A stretch of 64,000 nucleotides of DNA from Microbacterium trichothecenolyticum. GTDB taxonomy: Bacteria > Actinomycetota > Actinomycetes > Actinomycetales > Microbacteriaceae. Position 1 is the stretch's first letter. Every line of letters starts with the position of its first letter. Both the position numbers and the translations under genes were made by a program. A model generated the notes under the pieces. That model worked only from the letters and a program-made list of their open reading frames with translations, was not told where the DNA came from and did no database searches. Of the stretch, positions 8,371 through 17,425 are shown in pieces. The DNA lies in NCBI RefSeq assembly GCF_000956465.1, contig NZ_JYJA01000039.1:62001-126000 (forward strand), written 5' to 3'.

Positions 8371-9111
8371 GTGACAGCCACTGCGCCCACGTTCCCCGGC
8401 GCCACCTCCGTGACCCTGCTCGACGTCTACGACGACCTCGCACCCGACGGGCTGCGCGGCGGCAGCCCCCACATGCATCTCGCTTCGACCGAGTGCTACG
8501 TGGTGATCGGCGGCCACGGCGAGCTGCACACGCTCGATCCCGGCGGACTGCGCGAGACCGAACTGAGCAAGGGCTCGGTGGTGTGGTTCACTCCCGGCAC
8601 GATCCACCGTGCGGTGAACCACGGTGGCCTCGAGGTGCTCGTGGTCATGGGCAACGCGGGGCTCCCGGAGGCGGGTGACGCCGTGATGACCTTCCCGGCC
8701 GACATCGTCGCCGACGCCGAGCGGTATGCCGCAGCCGCGGCGCTCCCGGCTGAGCCGCTGGAGGCACGTGCCGAGGCGGCGGCGCGACGGCGCGATCTCG
8801 CGGTCGAGGGTTTCCTCGTCCTCCGCGACGCCGCGCAGGTCGGCGACCTCCGGCCCCTGCAGGCGTTCCACGCCGCCGCCGCCCGGCTGGTGCAGGGACG
8901 GGCCGCGGACTGGACCGGCATCGTCGAGCGCGGTCCTGCCGCGCAAGCCGTGCACAGCCTCGACGTCACCCGTGCGCTCGCCGCCGGCGATGCGGGGCAC
9001 CTCTCGGCGGCTGCGGTCTCGCAGGCGCCGTCGCTCGGGGGTGAACGGGGATTCGGGATGTGCGGCCGGCTGCGCGCCTACGACGTGAGCGGCGACCTGG
9101 TGCCCCGCTGA
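8371..9111 (+). CDS. Cupin-domain protein
   Basis: A 246-residue protein starting at GTG 8371 behind GGGAGAGGAG. An N-terminal cupin (residues ~20-105) contains HMHLASTECYVVIGGHGELH and the second motif TPGTIHRAVNHGGLEVLVVMG, with His and Glu residues placed for metal binding. The rest is alpha-helical and unassigned. It follows the DUF6807 gene by 23 bases and ends convergent to the GntR gene. Likely a sugar-derivative isomerase or binding protein by context only. Confidence 0.75.
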   Translation: MTATAPTFPGATSVTLLDVYDDLAPDGLRGGSPHMHLASTECYVVIGGHGELHTLDPGGLRETELSKGSVVWFTPGTIHRAVNHGGLEVLVVMGNAGLPEAGDAVMTFPADIVADAERYAAAAALPAEPLEARAEAAARRRDLAVEGFLVLRDAAQVGDLRPLQAFHAAAARLVQGRAADWTGIVERGPAAQAVHSLDVTRALAAGDAGHLSAAAVSQAPSLGGERGFGMCGRLRAYDVSGDLVPR

Positions 9112-9127
9112 CCCCGTCGCCTGCTGC

Positions 9128-9886
9128 CTACTTCGCCACGAGGGTCGTCTGAAAGCTGTACATGTCGGGGCGATAGCAGTGGTGGCCGAACTCGACAGCG
9201 CGGCCGGACGCGTCGAACGCGACGCGCTCCATCGTGAGGACCGGGCCGCCCTTGTCGATGTCGAGCAGTCCCGGCTCGTCGCCATGGGCGCGGCGGGCGC
9301 CGATCTTCTGGTTGGCGACGCGGATGGTGACGCCCCGCGCGCGCATGATCTCGTAGAGACCCTTCTGCTGCAGCTGCTCGGTGGTGATGTCGGCGAACTC
9401 GATGGGGAGATAGTTCGTGAGCACGGCGACCGGCACTCCGTCGGTGGAGCGCTGCCGGCGGAGGTAGACGATGTCGGAGCCGACTGGAACCCGCAGCGCT
9501 TCGGCGGTGGCGGGATCGGCCGGCCGGGTGTCGTGCTCGAGCACGAGGGTGCCCGGCTCGTGCTGTGAGCTCTTGAGATCCTCGTAGAGGCTCGTGAGCT
9601 CGACCTGGCGGGTCACCTGTCCCTGCACGACCTGCGTGCCGATGCCGCGGCGGCGCACGAGGAGCCCCTTGTCGACGAGCTCCTCCATCGCGCGGCGGAT
9701 CGTGGGCCGTGAAAGGCCTGCCCGCTGACCGATCGCGATCTCGTTCTCGAGCCGTGCGCCGGGGGGAATCTCACCGGATCGGATCGCCTGCTCGATGGCG
9801 GTGGACACCTGGAAATACAGCGGCACGGGGCCGGTGCGGTCCAATCCTGCGAGCAGATCGTCGATCCTGACCACGTCGTCTGCCAT
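9128..9886 (-). CDS. GntR/HutC-type regulator of inositol genes
   Basis: A 252-residue repressor: a winged helix-turn-helix (residues ~20-80, with ARLENEIAIGQRAGLSRPTI) and a UTRA ligand domain (residues ~95-245). The ATG at 9886 is chosen since GGAG lies six bases upstream; a TTG twelve bases further up is open in the same frame. It is divergent from the iol operon, and a TGTC-N2-GACA palindrome lies in front of its own -10. Position and class match IolR of Corynebacterium glutamicum, so it is probably the inositol-responsive repressor of the three operator-bearing promoters. Confidence 0.88.
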   Translation of the reverse strand: MADDVVRIDDLLAGLDRTGPVPLYFQVSTAIEQAIRSGEIPPGARLENEIAIGQRAGLSRPTIRRAMEELVDKGLLVRRRGIGTQVVQGQVTRQVELTSLYEDLKSSQHEPGTLVLEHDTRPADPATAEALRVPVGSDIVYLRRQRSTDGVPVAVLTNYLPIEFADITTEQLQQKGLYEIMRARGVTIRVANQKIGARRAHGDEPGLLDIDKGGPVLTMERVAFDASGRAVEFGHHCYRPDMYSFQTTLVAK

Positions 9887-9898
9887 CAATCGCTCCAA

Positions 9899-9923
9899 GT
9901 CCCGACAGCATAATGTCCCGACA
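9899..9923 (-). promoter_or_regulatory. Autoregulatory operators and -10 of the gntR-type gene
   Basis: TGTCCCGACA at 9914-9923 and a second half-matching copy AGTCCCGACA at 9898-9907 flank a minus-strand TATGCT (9912-9907). Both fit the TGTC-N2-GACA pattern found at the two other promoters of the regulon. Confidence 0.65.
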
Positions 9924-9971
9924 ATGGTACATCGATCGAACTTTGTCAGCCGACGACACGCTTGGCGTGTG

Positions 9972-10007
9972 TTGCACAGATCCGAGCTTGTGCTATTGTC
10001 AGGACAA
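9972..10007 (+). promoter_or_regulatory. iol operon promoter with overlapping operator
   Basis: TTGCAC (9972-9977), 16 bases, TATTGT (9994-9999). The operator TTGTCAGGACAA (9996-10007) covers the end of the -10 and the start site. The same 12-mer, with one end base changed, recurs at 21626 and 21708. Confidence 0.75.
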
Positions 10008-10060
10008 ATGATCCACCGATGCGCAGCCCACGAGACGCGCAGAGAGTTGTACAGCGGAGT

Positions 10061-11020
10061 ATGACCGAGAACACTTCTCCCCTCGATGTCCTGGCTTTCG
10101 GGCGTCTAGGCGTCGACATCTATCCGCTCCAGTCCGGAGTCGGGCTCGAAGAGGTGCAGACGTTCGGCAAGTTCCTCGGCGGTAGCGCAGCGAACGTCAG
10201 CGTCGCCGCCGCGCGGCACGGCCGCCGGGTCGCGCTGATCGCCGGCGTCGGCGACGACCCGTTCGGTCGCTACCTGCTCGCGGAGCTGGAGCGCCTGGGC
10301 GTAGACAACCGTTATGTGGGCGTGAACCCGACGCTGAAGACTCCCGTGACGTTCTGCGAGATCTTTCCGCCCGACGACTTCCCGCTGTACTTCTACCGCG
10401 AGCCGAAGGCGCCCGATCTCGACGTGGCGCCCGGCGACCTCGACCTGGCGGCCGTACGTTCGGCGCGCATCTTCTGGTTCACGGCGACCGGTCTCAGCCA
10501 GGAGCCCAGCCGGGCGGCCCATCACGCCGCGCTGCAGGCCCGCGCGGCGGGTCACACGATCTTCGATCTCGATTACCGTCCGATGTTCTGGGCGGACCCG
10601 GCCGAGGCGGGTGTTCAGGTGGCGCGCGCGCTCGAACACGCCACGGTCGCCGTCGGCAATCGCGAGGAGTGCGAGGTCGCCGTGGGCGAGACCGAGCCCT
10701 ATCGCGCCGCAGACGCGCTCCTCGAACGCGGTGTCGAGCTCGCGATCGTGAAGCAGGGGCCGAAGGGCGTGCTCGCCAAAACCCGTGACGAGTCGGTCGT
10801 CGTGCCGCCGTACTGGGTCGACGTGGTGAACGGACTCGGCGCGGGTGACGCCTTCGGCGGCGCCCTGTGCCACGGGCTCCTCGCCGGGTGGGACCTCGAG
10901 CGCATCCTCCGCTTCGCGAACGTCGCCGGTGCGATCGTCGCGTCGCGCCTGGAGTGCTCGACCGCGATGCCCACCGAAGCCGAGGTTGCCGCGATCCTCG
11001 AGACGGGAGTCTCCCGATGA
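10061..11020 (+). CDS. iolC: 5-dehydro-2-deoxygluconokinase
   Basis: A 319-residue PfkB-family sugar kinase. It phosphorylates 5-keto-2-deoxygluconate in inositol breakdown. FLGGSAANVSVAAARHG (residues ~44-60) is the PfkB substrate motif, and VNGLGAGDAFGGALCHGLL (~256-274) carries the catalytic Asp and anion hole. First gene of the iol operon, directly downstream of the operator; the frame is open further upstream but homology starts at ATG 10061, whose ribosome site is weak. The stop overlaps the next start (ATGA). Confidence 0.93.
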   Translation: MTENTSPLDVLAFGRLGVDIYPLQSGVGLEEVQTFGKFLGGSAANVSVAAARHGRRVALIAGVGDDPFGRYLLAELERLGVDNRYVGVNPTLKTPVTFCEIFPPDDFPLYFYREPKAPDLDVAPGDLDLAAVRSARIFWFTATGLSQEPSRAAHHAALQARAAGHTIFDLDYRPMFWADPAEAGVQVARALEHATVAVGNREECEVAVGETEPYRAADALLERGVELAIVKQGPKGVLAKTRDESVVVPPYWVDVVNGLGAGDAFGGALCHGLLAGWDLERILRFANVAGAIVASRLECSTAMPTEAEVAAILETGVSR

Positions 11021-11913
11021 CGCAGTTCCTCACCGCGGACGACTTCGCGCGCCTCCGCGACATCCGTGCCACTCAGCCGGCCATCATCGGCGCGGCGCTC
11101 GCGGACCGCCGCCGACGCGAGGTGCTCCGCGGCGACGGGCGCCTCTTCATTGTGGCCGCCGACCACCCCGCCCGCGGCGCTCTCGGGGTCGGGACCAACC
11201 CGATCGCGATGGCCGACCGGTACGAGCTGCTCGACCGCCTGGCGACGGCCCTCAGCCGTCCGGGGGTCGACGGGGTGCTCGGAACGCCCGACATCATCGA
11301 CGACCTCGCCGCGCTCGGCCTGCTCGACGACAAGATCATCGTCGGGTCCATGAATCGCGGCGGTCTCCGCGGCGCGTGCTTCGAGATGGACGACCGCATG
11401 ACCGCCTACGACGTGCCCACCATGCTCGCGTCCGGCATCGACTTCGCGAAGACCCTCGTGCGGGTCGACCTCGACGACCCCGGCACCGTCGCGACCCTGA
11501 CCGCGATGACCGATGCGGTCACCCAGGCCTCCGCCGCGGGACTGCCGATCATGCTCGAGCCGTTCCTCAGCAACCGCGTCGACGGCCGCATCGTCAACGA
11601 CCTGTCGACGGATGCCGTCATCCTGTCGATCGCGATCGCCTCCGGTCTCGGCGCCTCGAGCGCCTACACCTGGATGAAGCTGCCCGTCGTCGACGACATG
11701 GAACGGGTGATGGCCGCCACCACAATGCCGACGCTGCTGCTCGGCGGCGATGCCGGCGTCGACCCCGACGAGACCTTCGCCGCGTGGGAGGACGCGCTGT
11801 CGCTTCCCGGGGTCCGCGGGCTCACCGTGGGTCGCACTCTCCTCTACCCGCCCGACGACGATGTCGCTGCTGCCGTGGACATCGCGGCGGGCCTCGTCCA
11901 CACCGACCTCTGA
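11017..11913 (+). CDS. Cgl0158-family (beta/alpha)8-barrel aldolase
   Basis: A 298-residue class I aldolase-like TIM barrel related to the Cgl0158 protein of the C. glutamicum iol cluster. FIVAADHPARGALGVG (residues ~45-60), GSMNRGGLRGACFEMDDR (~110-127) and YTWMKLPVVDDM with its Lys (~215) are recognisable, the lysine being a Schiff-base candidate. By position between iolC and iolA it probably cleaves 5-dehydro-2-deoxygluconate 6-phosphate to dihydroxyacetone phosphate and malonate semialdehyde, replacing IolJ; this is inference. It overlaps iolC by 4 bases. Confidence 0.82.
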   Translation: MTQFLTADDFARLRDIRATQPAIIGAALADRRRREVLRGDGRLFIVAADHPARGALGVGTNPIAMADRYELLDRLATALSRPGVDGVLGTPDIIDDLAALGLLDDKIIVGSMNRGGLRGACFEMDDRMTAYDVPTMLASGIDFAKTLVRVDLDDPGTVATLTAMTDAVTQASAAGLPIMLEPFLSNRVDGRIVNDLSTDAVILSIAIASGLGASSAYTWMKLPVVDDMERVMAATTMPTLLLGGDAGVDPDETFAAWEDALSLPGVRGLTVGRTLLYPPDDDVAAAVDIAAGLVHTDL

Positions 11914-11932
11914 CACTCACGAAGGAACTGCC

Positions 11933-13501
11933 ATGAGCATCACTGACACCATTTCTGCGCAGACCGGCGTCGACGCCGACGTCCGGGTGATCTCGCACTG
12001 GATCGACGGTGCCGCGCGCCCGTCGCAGAGCGGGCGGACCGCCCCTGTCTACAACCCGGCCACCGGCGCCGTGCAGGCCGAGGTCGCCCTCGCCGACCAG
12101 ACCGAGATCGACGAGGCGATCGCGTCCGCCAAAGCGGGCTACCAGGTGTGGAAGGGGTACTCGATCGCGAGGCGGCAGAGCGTGCTGTTCGCGTTCCGGG
12201 AGTTGCTGAACGCCCGTAAGCGGGAGTTGGCGGAGATCATCACCGCAGAGCACGGCAAGGTGCTCTCGGACGCGATGGGGGAGATCCTGCGCGGCCAGGA
12301 GGTCGTCGAGCTGGCGACCGGGTTCCCCCACCTGATCAAGGGCGCGTTCAGTGAGAACGCGTCGACGGGGATCGACGTGTACTCGTTGAAGCAGCCGCTG
12401 GGGGTGGTCGGGATCATCTCGCCGTTCAACTTCCCGGCGATGGTGCCGATGTGGTTCTTCCCGATCGCGATCGCCGCGGGCAACGCCGTGGTCCTCAAGC
12501 CCAGTGAGAAGGACCCGTCCGCGGCACTGTGGCTTGCCGAGCTGTGGAAGGAGGCGGGGCTGCCGGACGGGGTGTTCACCGTGCTGCAGGGCGACAAGCT
12601 GGCCGTGGACGGCTTGCTCACCTCCCCGGAGGTCGCCTCGATCAGCTTCGTCGGGTCCACCCCGATCGCGCAGTACATCTACGAGACCGCCTCGCGCCAC
12701 GGCAAGCGGGTGCAGGCGCTCGGTGGCGCGAAGAACCACATGCTCGTCCTTCCCGACGCGGACCTGGACCTCGTCGCCGACCAGGCCGTCAACGCCGGGT
12801 ACGGTGCCGCCGGCGAACGCTGCATGGCCATCAGTGTCGTGCTCGCGGTCGAACCCGTCGCCGACGACCTGATCGCGAAGATCCAAGACCGCATCGCGAA
12901 GCTCCGCATCGGCAACGGCGCGGGTGTCGACGGTGTCGAGCCCGACATGGGCCCGCTGATCACCGGCATCCACCGCGACAAGGTCTCCGAGTATGTCGAC
13001 ATCGCCGAGGCGGACGGCGCGAAGATCGTCGTCGACGGCCGCGGCTACACCGTCGACGGGCACGAGGACGGGTTCTTCTTCGGCCCCACCCTGATCGATG
13101 ACATCCCCACCACCTCCCGCGCGTACCAGGAGGAGATCTTCGGACCCGTCCTCTCCATCGTCCGGGTGAGCAGCTACGACGAGGGACTGGAGCTGATCAA
13201 CTCCGGCCAGTTCGGCAACGGCACCGCGATCTTCACCAACGACGGCGGCGCCGCCCGCCGGTTCCAGAACGAGGTCGAGGTCGGCATGATCGGCATCAAC
13301 GTGCCCATCCCCGTCCCCGTCGCCTACCACTCCTTCGGCGGCTGGAAGCAATCCCTGTTCGGCGACGCCAAGGCGTACGGCGTCCACGGGTTCGACTTCT
13401 TCACCCGCGAAAAGGCCATCACCAGCCGCTGGCTCGACCCCGCCACGCGCAGCCTTTCAGAAGCCCGCGGCATCAACCTCGGCTTCCCCCAGAACAACTG
13501 A
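11933..13501 (+). CDS. iolA: (Methyl)malonate-semialdehyde dehydrogenase, CoA-acylating
   Basis: A 522-residue aldehyde dehydrogenase of the MmsA/IolA class, which turns malonate semialdehyde into acetyl-CoA and CO2. ISPFNFPAMVPMWFFPIAIA is the NAD-binding core, GERCMAI contains the catalytic Cys297, and the HSFGGWKQSLFGD motif near the C-terminus is typical. Start ATG follows GAAGGA. Third gene of the iol operon, 19 bases after the aldolase. Third-position GC is very strong in the central part. A hairpin precedes the next gene. Confidence 0.95.
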   Translation: MSITDTISAQTGVDADVRVISHWIDGAARPSQSGRTAPVYNPATGAVQAEVALADQTEIDEAIASAKAGYQVWKGYSIARRQSVLFAFRELLNARKRELAEIITAEHGKVLSDAMGEILRGQEVVELATGFPHLIKGAFSENASTGIDVYSLKQPLGVVGIISPFNFPAMVPMWFFPIAIAAGNAVVLKPSEKDPSAALWLAELWKEAGLPDGVFTVLQGDKLAVDGLLTSPEVASISFVGSTPIAQYIYETASRHGKRVQALGGAKNHMLVLPDADLDLVADQAVNAGYGAAGERCMAISVVLAVEPVADDLIAKIQDRIAKLRIGNGAGVDGVEPDMGPLITGIHRDKVSEYVDIAEADGAKIVVDGRGYTVDGHEDGFFFGPTLIDDIPTTSRAYQEEIFGPVLSIVRVSSYDEGLELINSGQFGNGTAIFTNDGGAARRFQNEVEVGMIGINVPIPVPVAYHSFGGWKQSLFGDAKAYGVHGFDFFTREKAITSRWLDPATRSLSEARGINLGFPQNN

Positions 13502-13513
13502 CCTCAGACCTGT

Positions 13514-13543
13514 CGGCCGCGAATCCGGGGGGACTCGCGGCCG
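13514..13543 (+). terminator. Intercistronic hairpin between iolA and iolB
   Basis: CGGCCGCGA (13514-13522) pairs with TCGCGGCCG (13535-13543). Nine base pairs with a 12-base loop in the 81-base gap; it may attenuate transcription or stabilise the upstream message. Confidence 0.4.
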
Positions 13544-13582
13544 CGGCATCCTTCCTCCACAATCGACCTACGAGAGCGCGAC

Positions 13583-14497
13583 ATGAGCACTTCGGACCAG
13601 CGCTGGTTCCGCCGCCGAGGCGAACTCGCCCGTGACGGGTGGGAGAGCGTCGTGGACGCCACCACCCCTGGGTGGGCCCACACCGGCATCCGCGTGGCGG
13701 ATCTCACCGACGCCGACCACCTGACCCTCGACGACCGTGGTGTGGAGCGCATCCTCGTTCCGCTGGCGGGTTCGTTCCACGTCGTGCACCGGCACTTTCC
13801 CGGCGAGTGGGAGACCCGCCTGCACGGCCGTGCGTCGGTGTTCGACGGACCGACCGACGTGCTGTACCTCCCGGCGGGTTCGACGGCCGAGATCCGCGGC
13901 CGTGGCCGCGTCGCGGTCACCGAGGCGCCGACGACCGAGGCGCGCGAGTGGCAGTACATCCCCGCAGCGGACACCCCGATCGAGTTGCGAGGAGCGGGCC
14001 GCTCCAGCCGTCAGGTGCACAACTTCGGCACCCCGCAGACGCTCGACGCCGCCCGCCTGATCGTGTGCGAGGTCATCACGCCGGCCGAGAACTGGTCGTC
14101 ATACCCGCCGCACAAGCACGACGAGCACGTTCCCGGCCACGAGTCGCGTCTCGAGGAGATCTACTACTTCGAGACCGCGCCGATCGTGGGATCGGATGCC
14201 GCGGCCGAGACCTCGTTCGGCATGTTCAGCACGTACTCGTCTCCGGCGGGCGAGATCGACATCAACGCGATGGTGCACTCGGGCGACATCGCGCTCGTGC
14301 CCTTCGGCTATCACGGTCCGGCCGTGGCCGCGCCCGGGTACGACCTGTACTACCTCAACGTCATGGCCGGCCCCGACCCCGAGCGGGAGTGGCTGATCAG
14401 CGACGACCCTGCGCACGCCTGGGTGCGCGACACCTGGACCGGGCAGAGCTTCGACGAGCGCCTGCCGTACACGAACGACAAGGAAGGCGACCGCTGA
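13583..14497 (+). CDS. iolB: 5-deoxy-glucuronate isomerase
   Basis: A 304-residue bicupin-type enzyme that converts 5-deoxyglucuronate to 5-keto-2-deoxygluconate. Motifs: RIADLTDADH-like segment near 30-42, WSSYPPHKHDEH at ~172-183 with metal-binding histidines, EEIYYF at ~190 and GYHGPAVAAPGYDLYYLNVMAG at ~250-271. The final stop codon overlaps the iolD start by one base (TGATG), so the two are probably coupled. RBS is weak (GAGAGCGCGAC region). Confidence 0.94.
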   Translation: MSTSDQRWFRRRGELARDGWESVVDATTPGWAHTGIRVADLTDADHLTLDDRGVERILVPLAGSFHVVHRHFPGEWETRLHGRASVFDGPTDVLYLPAGSTAEIRGRGRVAVTEAPTTEAREWQYIPAADTPIELRGAGRSSRQVHNFGTPQTLDAARLIVCEVITPAENWSSYPPHKHDEHVPGHESRLEEIYYFETAPIVGSDAAAETSFGMFSTYSSPAGEIDINAMVHSGDIALVPFGYHGPAVAAPGYDLYYLNVMAGPDPEREWLISDDPAHAWVRDTWTGQSFDERLPYTNDKEGDR

Positions 14498-16410
14498 TGG
14501 GCGCGACGAGACGGATGACGGTCAGCCAGGCGCTCGTGGAGTTCCTGGCGCACCAGTGGACCGTCGACGGCGACATCCGCGAGCGGACGGTCCCCGGCAT
14601 GTTCGGCATCTTCGGTCATGGGAACGTGGCCGGGATCGGGCAGGCGCTGAAGCAGTTCAACGTCGAGAATCCCGACCTGATGCCGTACTACCAGGCGCGC
14701 AACGAGCAGGCGATGGTGCACCAGGCCGTCGGCTACGCGCGCATGCACCGCCGCCGTGGCACCTACGCGTCGGCCGCGTCGGTCGGCCCCGGCGCCGCGA
14801 ATATGCTCACCGCCGCGGCCCTCGCCACGACCAATCGCCTGCCGGCGCTGCTGCTGCCGAGCGACACGTTCGCGACGCGCGTCGCCGACCCGGTGCTGCA
14901 GCAGCTCGAGCAGCCCTGGGACATCGGCCTCACCGTCAACGACGCGTTCCGCCCGCTGTCGAAGTTCTTCGACCGGGTGCAGCGCCCCGAGCAGCTGTAC
15001 TCGATCGCGCTGGCCGCGATGCGCGTGCTCACCGACCCCGCCGAGACCGGCGCAGTCACCATCGCGCTCCCCGAAGACGTGCAGGCCGAGGCGCTCGACG
15101 TCCCCGTCGAGTTCCTGCAGGACCGCGAGTGGCACATCCGCCGCCCGCTGCCCGAGCGCGGCCCGCTGGCTCGGGCCGTCGCCGCCATCCGCGGCGCGAA
15201 GAACCCGGTCATCGTCGCGGGCGGCGGAGTCATCTACTCCGGCGCCGAGGACCAGCTCCGCGCGCTCGTCGAGGCGACCGGCATCCCGGTCGGCACGTCG
15301 CAGGCCGGCGGCGGCGCGTTGACCTGGGACCATCCGCAGAACCTGGGCGGCGTCGGTGCGACCGGCACGCTGGCAGCCAACCGCCTCGCGGCCGAAGCCG
15401 ATGTGATCATCGGCATCGGCACCCGCTACAGCGACTTCACGACGGCCTCGCGGACGGCGTTCCAGAACCCGGACGTGGTGTTCGTCAACATCAACATCTC
15501 CTCCTTCGACGCGTACAAGCACGGCTCGCAGCTGCCCGTCGTCGCCGACGCGCGCGAGGCGCTCAGCGAGCTGTCGATCGAGCTCGAGGGCTTCGAGATC
15601 AGCCGCGAATACACCGAGCGCATCGCCCGTGAGAAGGCCGAATGGGATGCCGCGGTCGACGCCGCGTTCGTCCCCTCCGGTCTCGCGCTCCCGGGTCAGC
15701 CGGAGATCATCGGCGCCGTGCAGTCCACCAGCGCCCCGGAGGACGTCATCGTCCAGGCGGCGGGGTCGCTTCCGGGTGACCTCCACAAGCTGTGGCGCGT
15801 GCGCGACCCGCTCGGCTATCACGTCGAGTACGCGTTCTCCTGCATGGGCTACGAGATCGCCGGGGGCCTCGGCGCCAAGCGCGGGTTGCTCGCCGACGGC
15901 GACGACCGCGACGTCATCGTGATGGTCGGCGACGGCTCGTACCTGATGCTCAACACCGAGCTCGTCACGGCGGTCGCCGAGGGCATCAAGCTGATCGTCG
16001 TGCTCATCCAGAACCACGGCTACGCGTCCATCGGGCACCTGTCGGAGACGGTCGGCTCGGAGCGCTTCGGCACCTGGTACCGCGAGTACGACGGCGAGGC
16101 ACGCAACTTCCAGGGCGAGAAGATCCTCCCCGTCGACCTCGCGATGAACGCCCGCAGCTACGGCCTCGACGTCATCGAGATCGAGCCCGGCGCCTCGGCG
16201 ATCGACGACCTCAAGGCGGCCGTTGCACAGGCCAAGGCATCCGAGAAGTCCACGTTCATCCACATCAACAGCGACCCGCTCATCTACGCGCCCGACGGCG
16301 CCGGCTGGTGGGACGTGCCCGTGCCCGAGGTATCGACCCTCGAATCCACGCAGCAGGCGCGCGAGGACTACCTCGAGCAGCAGGCCAACCAGAAGCCCCT
16401 CCTCGGCTGA
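14497..16410 (+). CDS. iolD: 3D-(3,5/4)-trihydroxycyclohexane-1,2-dione hydrolase
   Basis: A 637-residue thiamine-diphosphate enzyme that opens the inositol ring. The order is TPP-binding N-domain (PYYQARNEQAMVHQAVGYAR with the activating Glu), a central Rossmann-like domain (PVIVAGGGVIYSG), and the pyrimidine/pyrophosphate domain with VGDGSYLMLNTEL, the GDG-N motif for Mg and diphosphate. Length is normal for IolD. The start overlaps the iolB stop by one base; RBS AAGGAAGG. Forty-three bases separate it from iolE. Confidence 0.95.
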   Translation: MGATRRMTVSQALVEFLAHQWTVDGDIRERTVPGMFGIFGHGNVAGIGQALKQFNVENPDLMPYYQARNEQAMVHQAVGYARMHRRRGTYASAASVGPGAANMLTAAALATTNRLPALLLPSDTFATRVADPVLQQLEQPWDIGLTVNDAFRPLSKFFDRVQRPEQLYSIALAAMRVLTDPAETGAVTIALPEDVQAEALDVPVEFLQDREWHIRRPLPERGPLARAVAAIRGAKNPVIVAGGGVIYSGAEDQLRALVEATGIPVGTSQAGGGALTWDHPQNLGGVGATGTLAANRLAAEADVIIGIGTRYSDFTTASRTAFQNPDVVFVNINISSFDAYKHGSQLPVVADAREALSELSIELEGFEISREYTERIAREKAEWDAAVDAAFVPSGLALPGQPEIIGAVQSTSAPEDVIVQAAGSLPGDLHKLWRVRDPLGYHVEYAFSCMGYEIAGGLGAKRGLLADGDDRDVIVMVGDGSYLMLNTELVTAVAEGIKLIVVLIQNHGYASIGHLSETVGSERFGTWYREYDGEARNFQGEKILPVDLAMNARSYGLDVIEIEPGASAIDDLKAAVAQAKASEKSTFIHINSDPLIYAPDGAGWWDVPVPEVSTLESTQQAREDYLEQQANQKPLLG

Positions 16411-16453
16411 GCCTGCCGAAGCCTGATCGAACCCCTCTCTCACGGAGACTGAC

Positions 16454-17404
16454 ATGACTGACACCATCCCCGCCGACTCCGACGTCGTCGTCCACCAGGG
16501 CGCTGGCCTGCGCATCGGCACCGCACCCGACTCGTGGGGCGTCTGGTTCCCGGACGACCCGAAGCAGGTGCCGTGGCAGCGCTTCCTCGACGAGGTCGTC
16601 GCCGCCGGCTACACCTGGATCGAGCTGGGCCCGTACGGCTACCTGCCGACTGATCCGCATCAGCTCGAGGACGAGCTCGGCTCGCGCGGCCTCAAGCTCT
16701 CGGCCGGCACAGTGTTCACGGGCTTCCACAAGGGCGACGACCAGTGGCAGCGCGCGTGGGACCAGGCTCTCGCCGTCGCCGGTCTCGCGTCGAAGCTCGG
16801 TGCCGAGCACCTCGTCGTGATCCCGGACCTGTGGCGCAGCGACGCCACGAGCGAGGTGCTCGAGTCGCGCACCCTGACCGACGAGCAGTGGAAGAAGCTC
16901 GCCGCTGGTCACGACCGCCTCGGCAAGGCGCTGCTCGAGGAGTTCGGCGTCAAGCAGCAGTTCCACTCGCATGCCGACAGCCACGTGGGCACCACGCGTG
17001 AGGTTGTCCGCTTCCTCGACGAGACCGACGAGCGCTACACGAACCTGTGCCTGGACACCGGCCACTTCGCGTACTACGGCGGCGACAACGTCAAGCTCAT
17101 CCAGGAGCGCCCCGACCGCATCGGCTACCTGCACCTCAAGCAGGTCGACACGTCACTGCTGTTCGACGTGCTGAAGAACGACGTGCCGTTCGCGGATGCC
17201 GTCACCCAGGGCATCATGATCGAGCCGCCGCACGGCGTGCCCGACCTCGCCCCGATCATCGAGGCCGTCGCTGCGATCGACCCCGACATCTTCGCAATCG
17301 TCGAGCAGGACATGTACGGCTGCGACGTCGACTACCCGTTCCCCATCGCCAAGCGCACGCGCGAGCACATCTTCAGCTGCACGCACTTCGCCCGCACCCA
17401 CTGA
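16454..17404 (+). CDS. iolE: Myo-inosose-2 dehydratase
   Basis: A 316-residue AP-endonuclease-2-like TIM barrel that dehydrates scyllo-inosose. APDSWGVWFPDDPKQVPW (residues ~18-35), FHSHADSHVGT (~176-186), CLDTGHFAYYGGDN (~202-215) and the VEQDMYG segment near the C-terminus are IolE signatures, with the conserved metal ligands in Glu, Asp, His positions. CACGGAG precedes the ATG. It sits in the middle of the iol operon between iolD and iolG. Confidence 0.94.
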   Translation: MTDTIPADSDVVVHQGAGLRIGTAPDSWGVWFPDDPKQVPWQRFLDEVVAAGYTWIELGPYGYLPTDPHQLEDELGSRGLKLSAGTVFTGFHKGDDQWQRAWDQALAVAGLASKLGAEHLVVIPDLWRSDATSEVLESRTLTDEQWKKLAAGHDRLGKALLEEFGVKQQFHSHADSHVGTTREVVRFLDETDERYTNLCLDTGHFAYYGGDNVKLIQERPDRIGYLHLKQVDTSLLFDVLKNDVPFADAVTQGIMIEPPHGVPDLAPIIEAVAAIDPDIFAIVEQDMYGCDVDYPFPIAKRTREHIFSCTHFARTH

Positions 17405-17425
17405 TCGACCCTGGAGACGACAGAC